Assembly (NCBI GenBank): GCA_910577765.1
Contig: CAJTOV010000024.1
Span: 1 to 31,449, forward strand
DNA length: 31,449 nucleotides
Direction of reading: 5' to 3'
Source of the DNA: an uncultured Lachnospiraceae bacterium
GTDB taxonomy: Bacteria; Bacillota; Clostridia; Lachnospirales; Lachnospiraceae
Part shown: piece after piece, positions 23,537 to 31,087 of the stretch
Position numbering within the stretch: the stretch's first letter is position 1
Layout of the letters: each line of letters starts with the position of its first letter
The notes under the pieces: generated by a model
The model's database searches: none
Told to the model about the DNA's origin: nothing
Seen by the model: the letters and a program-made list of their open reading frames with translations, nothing else
Translations under genes and position numbers: made by a program

Positions 23537-25420
23537 ATGAATCAATGTTATGGATGCAACACCTGCAAAAGTGCAGACAAGCCCTTAGAGACCTATATCG
23601 CAGGCCTTCCCATGGAGACCTCCCACCACCGGGTGGACAGCCAGAGCACCAAGTGCGCCTTCGGACTCCAGGGGGTCTGCTGCCGCCTCTGTGCCAACGG
23701 CCCCTGCCGCATTACCCCGGAATCTCCCCGCGGCATCTGCGGCGCCAATGCCGATACCATTGTTACCCGGAATCTTCTCCGGGCCGTGGCCTCCGGCTCC
23801 GGCTGCTACATCCATGTGGTGGAGAATACGGCCCTCAATGTAAAGAACACCGCCCGGACCCACGGGGAGATCAAAGGCGTGGACACCTTAAACCGTCTGG
23901 CTGCCCTTTTCTCCATCCAGGAAGCAGACATCCACAAACGGGCGGAGGCCGTGGCCGATGCGGTACTCAAAGACCTATACCTTCCGGAATATGAGAAGAT
24001 GGCCCTGACCGAAAAGCTGGCCTACGCTCCCCGGTATGAGAGATGGAAGGAACTGGGCATTCTTCCCGGCGGCGCCAAGTCCGAAGTATTCCACGGGGTG
24101 GTCAAGTGTTCCACCAACTTAAACTCCGATCCGGTAAACATGCTTTTGGACTGCTTAAAGCTTGGCATCTCCACCGGCATCTACGGCCTGGTCCTGACCA
24201 ATCTGTTGAATGATATCGTCCTTGGGGAGCCCCAGATCCGTCTGGCTCCTGTGGGTCTGCGGGTCATTGATCCCGACTACATCAACATCATGATCACCGG
24301 CCACCAGCACTCCATGTTCACCTTCCTCCAGGACCGTCTTACCCACCAGGATGTAAAGGACAAGGCCCGCAAGGCCGGGGCCAAAGGCTTTAAGCTGGTA
24401 GGCTGCACCTGCGTCGGCCAGGATCTGCAGCTCCGGGGAGCCCATTATACGGAGATTTTTGACGGCCACGCAGGCAACAATTACACCAGCGAAGCCATCC
24501 TGGCCACCGGCGGCATTGACGCGGTGATCTCCGAGTTCAACTGTACGCTGCCGGGAATTGAGCCTATCTGCGACCAGCTCCAGATTAAGCAGATCTGTAT
24601 CGACAACGTGGCCAAGAAGGCCAATGCAGAGCTGAAAGAGTTTGATTTTGACAGCCGTCCTGCTGTTACCGATGAGATCATCGACGACATTGTGGCTGCC
24701 TACCAGGCCCGCCGCGGCCATGTGCCCATGAACCTGCTGCCGGACCATGGCAATGACAACACCCTGACCGGCGTCAGCGAGACCTCCCTGAAAGCATTTC
24801 TGGGCGGCACCTGGCAGCCTCTCATTGACCTGATCGTGGCCGGTGACATCAAGGGAGTTGCCGGAGTGGTGGGCTGTTCCAACTTAACCGCAGGAGGCCA
24901 TGACGTGCTGACCGTGGACCTGGTGAAGGAGCTGATTGCCAGGGATATCATTGTCCTGACCGCAGGCTGTTCCTCCGGCGGCATTGAGAACTGCGGCCTT
25001 ATGACCCCTGAGGCGGCCCGGTACGCAGGACCGAAGCTGCGGGCCGTCTGTGAGAAGCTGGGCATCCCGCCGGTGCTGAATTTCGGCCCATGCCTGGCCA
25101 TCGGACGGCTGGAGATCGTGGCCACCGAGCTGGCAGAAGCCCTGAAGGTGGATCTGCCCCAGCTTCCCCTGGTGCTTTCCGCCGCCCAGTGGCTGGAGGA
25201 GCAGGCCCTGGCAGACGGCTGCTACGGCCTTGCCCTGGGACTTCCCCTTCACCTGGGCCTTCCGCCCTTTGTCACCGGCAGCCCGGTGGCAGTCCAGGTA
25301 CTGACCGAAGACATGAAGACCCTTACCGGGGGCCAGGTAATCATCAACGGAAACCCAAAGGAATCTGCGGATATTCTGGAAGCCATCATTGCCGAAAAAC
25401 GCCAGGGACTGAACCTGTAG
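23537..25420 (+). CDS. cooS: CooS-family (carbon monoxide dehydrogenase-like) protein with altered active site
   Basis: The 627-residue protein is a full-length member of the anaerobic Ni-CODH catalytic-subunit family. Cys40 and Cys48 fit the D-cluster, and Cys49, 52, 57 and 68 the B-cluster. By hand alignment the C-cluster ligands appear kept: His256, Cys292, Cys336, Cys447, Cys478 and Cys519. However, the histidine ladder of classic CODH (H93, H96, H99 and H102 in Carboxydothermus CODH-II) aligns with Tyr91, Val94, Asn97 and Leu100, and the catalytic lysine (K563) aligns with Gln556 in EEQALADG. CO oxidation is therefore doubtful. Divergent CODH scaffolds with non-Ni clusters are known. An extra CxxCxxC (Cys4, 7, 10) opens the protein. 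The ATG follows AGGAGG. It heads a three-gene operon with a ferredoxin and a flavoprotein. Confidence 0.92.
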   Translation: MNQCYGCNTCKSADKPLETYIAGLPMETSHHRVDSQSTKCAFGLQGVCCRLCANGPCRITPESPRGICGANADTIVTRNLLRAVASGSGCYIHVVENTALNVKNTARTHGEIKGVDTLNRLAALFSIQEADIHKRAEAVADAVLKDLYLPEYEKMALTEKLAYAPRYERWKELGILPGGAKSEVFHGVVKCSTNLNSDPVNMLLDCLKLGISTGIYGLVLTNLLNDIVLGEPQIRLAPVGLRVIDPDYINIMITGHQHSMFTFLQDRLTHQDVKDKARKAGAKGFKLVGCTCVGQDLQLRGAHYTEIFDGHAGNNYTSEAILATGGIDAVISEFNCTLPGIEPICDQLQIKQICIDNVAKKANAELKEFDFDSRPAVTDEIIDDIVAAYQARRGHVPMNLLPDHGNDNTLTGVSETSLKAFLGGTWQPLIDLIVAGDIKGVAGVVGCSNLTAGGHDVLTVDLVKELIARDIIVLTAGCSSGGIENCGLMTPEAARYAGPKLRAVCEKLGIPPVLNFGPCLAIGRLEIVATELAEALKVDLPQLPLVLSAAQWLEEQALADGCYGLALGLPLHLGLPPFVTGSPVAVQVLTEDMKTLTGGQVIINGNPKESADILEAIIAEKRQGLNL

Positions 25421-25435
25421 AGAGGAGTGGGGAAC

Positions 25436-25882
25436 ATGAAACGCATCCTGATAGAATACGAAAAATGTGATGGCTGCAAGAACTGCTCCGCCGCCTGCAT
25501 GCAGGCACACCGGAAGACCCCTGGCACCATCTATGACCTGGACCTTACAGACCCGGAACATGAATCCCGCAACCGGATCTTAAAAGATGCCCACGGCCAT
25601 TACCGGCCTATTTTCTGCCGCCACTGCGATGAGCCGGAGTGCGTCAAATCCTGTATGAGCGGCGCACTCTGCAAGGACCCGGACAGCGGACATGTCTTCT
25701 ATGACGAAACCCGCTGTGGTTCCTGCTTTATGTGCGTCATGAACTGTCCCTTCGGGGTTCTGAAACCGGATACCATGACCAGCAGCAAAGTGATCAAATG
25801 CGATTTCTGTGTCAATGCAGGCGGCGAGCCCTCCTGCGTGAAATCCTGCCCCAAGAAGGCAATCCACGTGGAGGAGGTATAA
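25436..25882 (+). CDS. Four-cluster ferredoxin, CooF/HycB-like
   Basis: The 148-residue protein has four cysteine motifs for [4Fe-4S] clusters in the DMSO-reductase-B/CooF pattern: CDGCKNCSAAC, CRHCDEPECVKSC, CGSCFMCVMNC and CDFCVNAGGEPSCVKSC. It likely carries electrons between the CooS-like protein and the flavoprotein encoded on either side. The in-frame GTG at 25427 lies too close to the ribosome-binding site; the ATG at 25436 sits 8 nt after AGAGGAG and is chosen. It starts 15 bp after cooS ends and stops 2 bp before the next gene. No twin-arginine or other signal peptide is seen, so it is cytoplasmic. Confidence 0.92.
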   Translation: MKRILIEYEKCDGCKNCSAACMQAHRKTPGTIYDLDLTDPEHESRNRILKDAHGHYRPIFCRHCDEPECVKSCMSGALCKDPDSGHVFYDETRCGSCFMCVMNCPFGVLKPDTMTSSKVIKCDFCVNAGGEPSCVKSCPKKAIHVEEV

Positions 25883-25884
25883 AG

Positions 25885-27108
25885 ATGAAATATGTCATCA
25901 TTGGCGCCGGTGTGGCCGGCGTGGAAGCCGCCAGAACCATCCGCGGGCTGGACCCGGACGGGGAGATCCGGATGATCTCCGCTGATACCCAGATCCATTC
26001 CCGCTGTATGCTTCACAAATTTATCTCAGGGGAACGGGACGGCCAGGGACTGGATTTCACGGAAAAGGATTTCTTTGACCGCTACCGGATTCAATGGCAG
26101 AAGGGCACCCGGGTGCGGCAGGTCTGCCCGGACAGGAAGGAAGTGGTTCTGGATACAGGCCAGCCGGTCTCCTATGACCGGCTTCTGGTAGCTGCCGGAG
26201 CCGACAGCTTCATCCCTCCTGTAGGGGAACTGCGCAAAGCTTCCAATGTCTACGGCCTGCGCAATCTTTCCGATGCCCAGGCCATTGTGGAGGAAGCCGG
26301 GCAGGCCCGGCAGGTCCTGGTTATCGGCTCCGGCCTGGTGGGTCTGGACGCTGCCTACGGACTGCTGGAGCGGGGCATGAAACTGACGGTTGTGGAGATG
26401 GCAGACCGGATTCTGCCGGTGCAGCTGGATGCCCACGCTGCCGCCGCCTACCAGACTGCCTTTGAAAAAGAAGGGGTCCGCTTCCTTCTGGGGCGGAAGG
26501 CCTCGGAGGCCCCCTGCGGTCCCGACGGCAGGATTCATCAGGTCATTCTGGACAACGGGGATACGGTTCCCTGTGATCTGGTGATTGTGGCTGCCGGTGT
26601 CCGGCCGGCCCTGGCCTTCTTAGAAGGCAGCGGTATCGCCTGCGACCGGGGCATTACCGTGGACGCCTCCATGAAGACCTCTGTGGAGGATGTCTACGCT
26701 GCCGGGGATATTACCGGCCTCTCCGGCATCTGGCCCAATGCCGCCGACCAGGGCCGCATTGCCGGCAAAAGCATGTGCGGCGGGAATGCCTCCTACACAG
26801 ACACCTATGCCGTCAAGAATACCATCAACTTCTTCCGTCTGGTGACCCTCTGTGTAGGGCGTATCCGGGAGGAAGAAGGGGATCAGATCCATATCCGGGA
26901 GGACCGTACCCAGTACAAACGGATGCTTGTCCGGGACGGCCGGATTCAGGGCATCCTGCTTCAGGGCAACATTGCCGGAGCCGGTATCTGGCAGTATCTG
27001 ATCAAGAACCGGATCGACATCAGCCACATCCAAAAGGATGTGTTTGACATCAGCTTTGCAGACTTCTACCAGACAGACAGCCGTGGAAGCTATCAGTGGA
27101 ATGTCTGA
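25885..27108 (+). CDS. FAD/NAD(P)-dependent oxidoreductase
   Basis: The 407-residue protein is a pyridine-nucleotide-disulfide-type flavoprotein without the redox disulfide. An N-terminal FAD-binding GxGxxG (IIGAGVAGVEAA, residues 4-15), a second dinucleotide fold (VIGSGLVGLDAA, ~150) for NAD(P)H, and the FAD-ribityl motif VYAAGDITG (~270) are all visible. The C-terminal ~110 residues follow the NADH:rubredoxin/nitrite-reductase-like pattern. Translation starts at ATG 25885 after GGAGG inside the end of the ferredoxin gene; longer upstream readings run through that gene and are rejected. Similar flavoproteins sit beside cooS and cooF-type genes in other anaerobes, where they are thought to link the iron-sulfur proteins to NAD(P)(H). 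The direction of electron flow cannot be read from sequence. Confidence 0.92.
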   Translation: MKYVIIGAGVAGVEAARTIRGLDPDGEIRMISADTQIHSRCMLHKFISGERDGQGLDFTEKDFFDRYRIQWQKGTRVRQVCPDRKEVVLDTGQPVSYDRLLVAAGADSFIPPVGELRKASNVYGLRNLSDAQAIVEEAGQARQVLVIGSGLVGLDAAYGLLERGMKLTVVEMADRILPVQLDAHAAAAYQTAFEKEGVRFLLGRKASEAPCGPDGRIHQVILDNGDTVPCDLVIVAAGVRPALAFLEGSGIACDRGITVDASMKTSVEDVYAAGDITGLSGIWPNAADQGRIAGKSMCGGNASYTDTYAVKNTINFFRLVTLCVGRIREEEGDQIHIREDRTQYKRMLVRDGRIQGILLQGNIAGAGIWQYLIKNRIDISHIQKDVFDISFADFYQTDSRGSYQWNV

Positions 27109-27119
27109 CCTGTAAATCA

Positions 27120-27158
27120 GTCAGGGCTGTGAAAAAGTTCCTTTTTCACAGCCCTGAC
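27120..27158. terminator. Perfect 18-bp stem-loop after the cooS operon
   Basis: An 18-bp perfect inverted repeat (27120-27137 with 27141-27158) with a TTC loop lies 12 bp after the flavoprotein stop. The outer stem is GC-rich (GTCAGGGCTGTG) and the inner part is A5/T5, but no T-run follows on either strand. It probably ends or protects the cooS transcript and could serve the minus-strand side too. Confidence 0.6.
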
Positions 27159-27203
27159 GAAACGGCTTAACTATGGAAACGCTGCGCCGGGCAGAACTTC
27201 CTC

Positions 27204-27311
27204 CTACCGGGAAACCCGCTTCTCCAGCCATCCGATCCCCTGGTACAGTCCGGCGGACATGACACAGAGAATCCCGATGCTCATGACTACCAGATCCAGC
27301 TGGAAGAGGTG
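27204..27311 (-). pseudogene. C-terminal remnant of an ABC transporter permease
   Basis: A minus-strand reading ends at TAG (27204-27206) and gives about 33 residues ending GLYQGIGWLEKRVSR, preceded by FQLDLVVMSIG. This resembles the C-terminal end of a nitrate/sulfonate/taurine-type permease of the SsuC/TauC group. Upstream the frame meets a stop (ATG TAG at ~27316), and the rest of the gene is missing. Too short for certainty. It suggests a deletion or insertion next to the cooS operon. Confidence 0.5.
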
Positions 27312-27322
27312 CGACTACATAC

Positions 27323-27532
27323 TTAAATGATTGTGTATCGGACTGATTTTCTTATCAGTTCAGATGACACCTCCATTTCGTCGTTGAGATAATCAATGTC
27401 TTTCCGAATTGCCCGGTGTTCCATTTTGTTCTCCAGTCTCATGGATTCCAGCGTTAACTCAATGTCCTCCAGCTTGCTGCTGATTGGCTTCATAACATCT
27501 TTTAATGCTTGTAAGACTTCACTGTCTGTCAT
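27323..27532 (-). CDS. Small coiled-coil protein of unknown function
   Basis: The 69-residue protein is almost entirely helical and charged, with a heptad-like core (LEDIELTLESMRLENKMEHR). No cysteine, signal or membrane segment is seen. I do not recognise the family, though short proteins of this kind are common beside mobile or degraded DNA in Clostridia. It is taken as real because a strong AAAGGAGGTC ribosome-binding site stands 7 nt before the ATG at 27532. No partner gene is evident: upstream is a gene-poor stretch and downstream a decayed permease tail. Confidence 0.6.
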   Translation of the reverse strand: MTDSEVLQALKDVMKPISSKLEDIELTLESMRLENKMEHRAIRKDIDYLNDEMEVSSELIRKSVRYTII

Positions 27533-28068
27533 GCCCTTGACCTCCTTTATCTTGACATAGTTAAGTTAAATTGTCAGATAATTATCTCTCGAGGACTGTC
27601 GACCGGGCTGGGCCTCAAGGTGAATTGTCGGAATTATTTTCTATTTTGACGCATTTCCAAAGTTGAAACCATTTTTCCAGGAATCTTTCAAAGATTTGTT
27701 TACTGGCTGGAATTTCCGCATGGCAGTACTGGCACCAGGCTATCACACAGCCTATTTGTGTGGGTTCCTGCGATTGATTATACCACGTTATAGTCTTATG
27801 CTCAAGCGGTTGTTGTCGGTGCATTGGTAACCGTCATATCTGGAAGGCAGTACGCCATATCCGAGTACCCACAGCCCCACCTAAAGGTCCGCATATGCCT
27901 GCATCCTGACGGCTCTGCACACAGGAGTCTGACATCGCTGATTTCTTCGTGCTTGTCACGGTTTTCCTATGCTGAAATAATTCGTGTGAATCACGCTCTC
28001 CATTCATAAGATTCTCTCCCAGTTGACGCATTCCCAGGCTGCTTTTCCCTCTGTGAACAGCCGCTTCC
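27533..28068. other. Gene-poor, apparently degraded stretch
   Basis: About 540 bp without a convincing gene. A 69-codon minus-strand frame (27615-27824) reads MHRQQPLEHKTITWYN and contains CQYC, but it has no ribosome-binding site and no recognised homologue. A minus-strand frame at 27834-28082 overlaps the end of the next gene and looks incidental. Two similar segments, AATTGTCAGATAATTAT (~27573) and AATTGTCGGAATTATT (~27623), flank a short GC-richer piece. It may be decayed mobile DNA, but no terminal repeats or transposase could be identified. Confidence 0.4.
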
Positions 28069-29787
28069 CTACTTCTCTCCAATCAGTACTTTCTTCCCTT
28101 TAAATGCCACTCCATATTTACGTATCCGATCCACAGGTATGCCCTTTGCAGTCAATGCAGCTTCGTATTTTTTCTCCTGAATCTGCTTTAATGCCGCTTT
28201 CACCGTATCAGCAAGCTCTTTCTCCTCATCCGAATCCTGTACCTTAAATTCCAGAATGATCCCGTCATCCTTATGGTTCCTCGGTTCCAGCATGACATCG
28301 TACCTTCCGAATCCGCTTTCCCGGTTGGAGGTCAGGATATACCGGTCTGCCAGCTCCACCATAAGCCCCAGTACAAAACCATGATAGAAGCGCTCCGGCT
28401 CATCCCCGGATGGATGGCTGCCCGTATCAAAATAGCTGAACGTAGTCAGGGCTACCTTATTCATATAGGAGTTCATGGCGCGGATATCCCCCAGTAACAG
28501 TGCTTTGATAAAGTCATTGTAATGGGATGCCGCGCTGGCAAACCACTTTTTCACCATATTCCGGAACATGGTTTTCACTTCAAAATTGGTCAGCTGCAGC
28601 TCATATTCCTGCTTCCACTCCCCGTAATCCGACATGTATGACTGAAACTTTTTTACCTTCAGATACCCGCTGGCAAGCAGCAGACTCCACACGGCCTGCT
28701 CGTCATCATCCAGCTGGTCATAGACAATCTGCTCGTCAATCTCGGCTGTGATGCTCTCTCCCTGCAGCAGTCCTTCAAAAGAGACTTTCAGTTCTTTGCT
28801 TCCTCCGCGGACCAGCTTCCCTGCCAGGCCGTTGGAACTGGAATTTGCCCAGTAGGTCCCTAACTGCCTCTTATCCAGATAGTTTAGGATGGACCAGGGA
28901 TTATAGATATCAGTCCTGGTTCCAAAGGTAAACCCGTCATACCAGTCCTTCACTTCCTGCTTCCGGTCAGCCAGACCGTATTTCTCCAGGGCTTCAAACA
29001 CCTCTTCCTCCGTAAAGCCAAAGCAGCCGTCGTACTTTTTCGAGGTTGTCGTCACCACCTCCAGATTATTCAGGTCTGAAAATATGGATTCTTTCCCAAG
29101 GGACGCCTTCGGTGTGCTTACTCTCGTGATCCCGGTCATGACCGCCCGTTCCAGAAAGGGATTGGTCTTAAAGGTGGAATTGAACATACTTCTGGTAAAG
29201 GAGACCAGCTCCTTCCAGTATCCGTTTACGTAAGCCTCCTGCATAGGGGTATCGTACTCGTCCAGAAGGATAATTACCCGCCTGCCATAATATCTGGAAA
29301 GATAGCGTGACAGCTGATGAATGGCCATGGTAGCTGCTGTATCATCCATATCCACAGACACAGACCGGAAAAACCGTTCTTCCCTTTCATCCATGACGTC
29401 TTCATCCAGTAAAAACACATATTCCGAATACAGATCTGACAGTGTCTGGCAAATCTTTCTTCTGGTTGTCTGGTAATCTGTTTCTTTTATATTTGCAAAG
29501 GACAGACTGATGACCGGATAGGTTCCCTGCAGCCTGCGGAACCCTTCACTTTCCCACACCTTTAGTCCCTCAAACAGATCGCCTCTGCCCGCATACCTGA
29601 CGGAAAAGAACTTCTCCATCATACTCATGGTCAGTGTCTTTCCGAATCTTCTGGGACGTGTGATCAGGGTAACCATATCCTGCTCTTCCCACCATTCCTG
29701 AATGAATTGTGTCTTATCAATATAAAGATTTTTCCCCATTCTCAATTTTTCAAAATCCTGATACCCGATTCCTAATGTCCGCGTCAT
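28069..29787 (-). CDS. AAA-ATPase/PD-(D/E)XK protein, DUF1703 family
   Basis: The 572-residue protein has the two-part layout of the AAA-ATPase-like/DUF1703 family, which is abundant and often multicopy in gut anaerobes. It opens TLGIGYQDFEKLR, with a P-loop RPRRFGKT (~43-50) and Walker B RVIILLDEYDTPM (~180). Near the C-terminus RYDVMLEP and GIILEFKV fit the D...ExK nuclease signature. Its biological role is not established; links to mobile DNA or cell-cell conflict have been suggested. An ATG at 29817 is in frame but lacks a ribosome-binding site; ATG 29787 follows AAGGAG and matches the usual family start. It has its own promoter at 29895-29923. Confidence 0.9.
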   Translation of the reverse strand: MTRTLGIGYQDFEKLRMGKNLYIDKTQFIQEWWEEQDMVTLITRPRRFGKTLTMSMMEKFFSVRYAGRGDLFEGLKVWESEGFRRLQGTYPVISLSFANIKETDYQTTRRKICQTLSDLYSEYVFLLDEDVMDEREERFFRSVSVDMDDTAATMAIHQLSRYLSRYYGRRVIILLDEYDTPMQEAYVNGYWKELVSFTRSMFNSTFKTNPFLERAVMTGITRVSTPKASLGKESIFSDLNNLEVVTTTSKKYDGCFGFTEEEVFEALEKYGLADRKQEVKDWYDGFTFGTRTDIYNPWSILNYLDKRQLGTYWANSSSNGLAGKLVRGGSKELKVSFEGLLQGESITAEIDEQIVYDQLDDDEQAVWSLLLASGYLKVKKFQSYMSDYGEWKQEYELQLTNFEVKTMFRNMVKKWFASAASHYNDFIKALLLGDIRAMNSYMNKVALTTFSYFDTGSHPSGDEPERFYHGFVLGLMVELADRYILTSNRESGFGRYDVMLEPRNHKDDGIILEFKVQDSDEEKELADTVKAALKQIQEKKYEAALTAKGIPVDRIRKYGVAFKGKKVLIGEK

Positions 29788-29894
29788 AATTCCGTCATCT
29801 CCTTCCTGCTCCGTCATTCAGGGTCCGGACAGCCACGGTTTCCCTTTCTGTCCCTCCAGAGTCCCTGGGTATTTTCCATGTATCTTCTGGTTTC

Positions 29895-29923
29895 ATTATA
29901 CTAATCCCACTACATTTTGTAAA
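29895..29923 (-). promoter_or_regulatory. Sigma-A-type promoter for the DUF1703 gene
   Basis: Minus strand TTTACA (29918-29923), 17-bp spacer, TATAAT (29895-29900). It would give a leader of about 100 nt before the ATG at 29787; the leader includes the palindrome GTCCGGAC near 29825. Confidence 0.7.
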
Positions 29924-30190
29924 GCACATGTTTTTCTATAAAGGGATATCCACCGTCCATCCTGTACGGCAGAAGTGTTGCCTTCTCTGCTTCTTTGCTT
30001 TTCTTTCACAGATATAATATATCTTTTCATTATCTGACTTTTTCAGTCCGGTCTCTTTCCAGATCCGGAGCGCCCCGATTCTGCCGACTATGCATGAACA
30101 ATTCTTTCAAAAAATTTTTCTTCCCTGATACCACCGGCAAAATCAGGATTATGAAAATACTTTTGCAGACGGATTAGACTAATAGAACAA
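29924..30190. other. Intergenic stretch with no supported gene
   Basis: I see no gene here. A 60-codon plus-strand frame (29995-30177) lacks a ribosome-binding site and any family pattern. The region lies between the DUF1703 promoter and the terminator of the DUF3784 gene. Confidence 0.5.
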
Positions 30191-30225
30191 AAAACCGGAA
30201 CAGGAACATACCCCTTTCCGGTTTT
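30191..30225 (-). terminator. Intrinsic terminator after the DUF3784 gene
   Basis: AAAACCGGAA (30191-30200) pairs with TTCCGGTTTT (30216-30225). On the minus strand the stem runs into TTTTTTG followed by TTC, a good terminator. The plus strand side is also T-rich (TTCTTCTTT), so it could work both ways. Confidence 0.75.
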
Positions 30226-30294
30226 CTTCTTTATTCCTTACCCATTTTCATCCCCAATTGAAGATGACTGTCCGGTAAATATAAATTGCTGTTT

Positions 30295-30627
30295 CTATTT
30301 TTTATACTTACCAAATGCTTTTTCATCGTCTAAATGTACATCTTTAAAAAATACAACTAACCATATTATAAATGCAATAACCGCTATATACTGTGAAATA
30401 TAATACGCTAAAATAGCACCTGTTCCCTGGATGATTGCCCAAATCAGGAATATATTTCTATGGTCTTTGCTTAATTTTTCTTTATCATATAATTCTCTTT
30501 TTTCTTTTGGCATTGTGTTAAAGCCACTTATTAGCATTACTGACTTCTCTTTGAAAATTGTAAAAATTAAAGTTAATAGCAAAAAAAGTAAACATGCTCC
30601 GCCACACAGCATAAAACCTGTATTCAT
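30295..30627 (-). CDS. DUF3784 small membrane protein
   Basis: The 110-residue protein has three predicted membrane segments (residues ~6-26, ~60-78, ~80-95) and the DUF3784 signature between the first two: MLISGFNTMPKEKRELYD followed by KLSKDHRNIF. The family is widespread in Firmicutes and of unknown function; members often sit near regulators or transporters. A TTG one codon upstream (30630) is in frame, but ATG 30627 has AAAGGA eight bases before it. It has a near-perfect promoter and its own terminator, so it is a single-gene unit. The surrounding DNA is AT-rich compared with the main part of the window. Confidence 0.9.
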   Translation of the reverse strand: MNTGFMLCGGACLLFLLLTLIFTIFKEKSVMLISGFNTMPKEKRELYDKEKLSKDHRNIFLIWAIIQGTGAILAYYISQYIAVIAFIIWLVVFFKDVHLDDEKAFGKYKK

Positions 30628-30665
30628 CAATTAGATCCTTTCGTAAATGCCCATTTGTTGAATTG

Positions 30666-30694
30666 ATTATAGCGCATAGTTTCTGTTATATCAA
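30666..30694 (-). promoter_or_regulatory. Sigma-A-type promoter for the DUF3784 gene
   Basis: Minus strand TTGATA (30689-30694), 17-bp spacer, TATAAT (30666-30671), about 40 bp before the ATG. Its presence argues against a 67-codon frame that covers it. Confidence 0.8.
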
Positions 30695-30790
30695 GGTGCT
30701 TTTGCAAAAACTGCCGAAGATATATCACAGCAACACGTTCCCTAAAAGATATCTCCTCCGTCATCTCCCCTGCATCCAGAAAAGACCTCG

Positions 30791-30931
30791 TCACATCCGC
30801 TCCCGTGTAAGCAGGAACACGGTCGGACACCCGATGTCCTGGTTATTCAGATTCCTTGCAATGCCGGAGAGCCCCATCCCCGCCAGCCTCATGTCAAAAA
30901 TACATGTGACAACATTATAAAAACATCCTTG
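30791..30931 (-). pseudogene. Fragment resembling a large serine recombinase
   Basis: A 46-codon minus-strand frame between stops (TAG at 30932, TGA at 30791) contains CIFDMRLAGMGLSGIARNLN followed by NQDIGCP. This matches the short helical pattern found after the catalytic domain in large serine recombinases of clostridial transposons, where IF, G-S-IA and LN-GI recur. There is no catalytic domain and no start, so it is a relic. The assignment rests on a short segment. Confidence 0.45.
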
Positions 30932-30960
30932 CTAATGATTTTAATGCATGGTACAGTTAA

Positions 30961-31086
30961 GCAGGATTATATAGGACTGGGCAGAATCAAATGGATATAC
31001 TTTTACAAAATACTGGGCCTAACGCTAATAATACACCTGATGATTATATTACAGAAATTTATTATCCTGTGACAAAAAGGAGATAA
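30961..31086 (+). pseudogene. Possible tail of an effector-binding (GyrI-like) regulator
   Basis: A 41-codon plus-strand frame following a stop reads MDILLQNTGPNANNTPDDYI and closes TEIYYPVTKRR before TAA. The ending resembles the last strand of GyrI-like or AraC effector-binding domains, which often finish in EI(Y/W)xPV. It ends one base before the next gene's ATG, and its last codons supply that gene's ribosome-binding site. No HTH or full domain is present. It could instead be chance reading. Confidence 0.3.
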
Positions 31087-31087
31087 A

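Noticed and set aside
24155..25561. Minus-strand frames opposite cooS and the ferredoxin gene
   Set aside because: Shadows of genes with conserved cysteine clusters; no domain seen.
27573..27640. Similar AATTGTC segments as possible insertion-sequence ends
   Set aside because: They are in the same orientation, imperfect, close together and enclose no transposase.
29995..30177. 60-codon plus-strand frame
   Set aside because: No ribosome-binding site, promoter or recognisable domain.
30627..30830. 67-codon minus-strand frame upstream of the DUF3784 gene
   Set aside because: It covers the near-perfect DUF3784 promoter and overlaps a recombinase-like relic in another frame; no ribosome-binding site.
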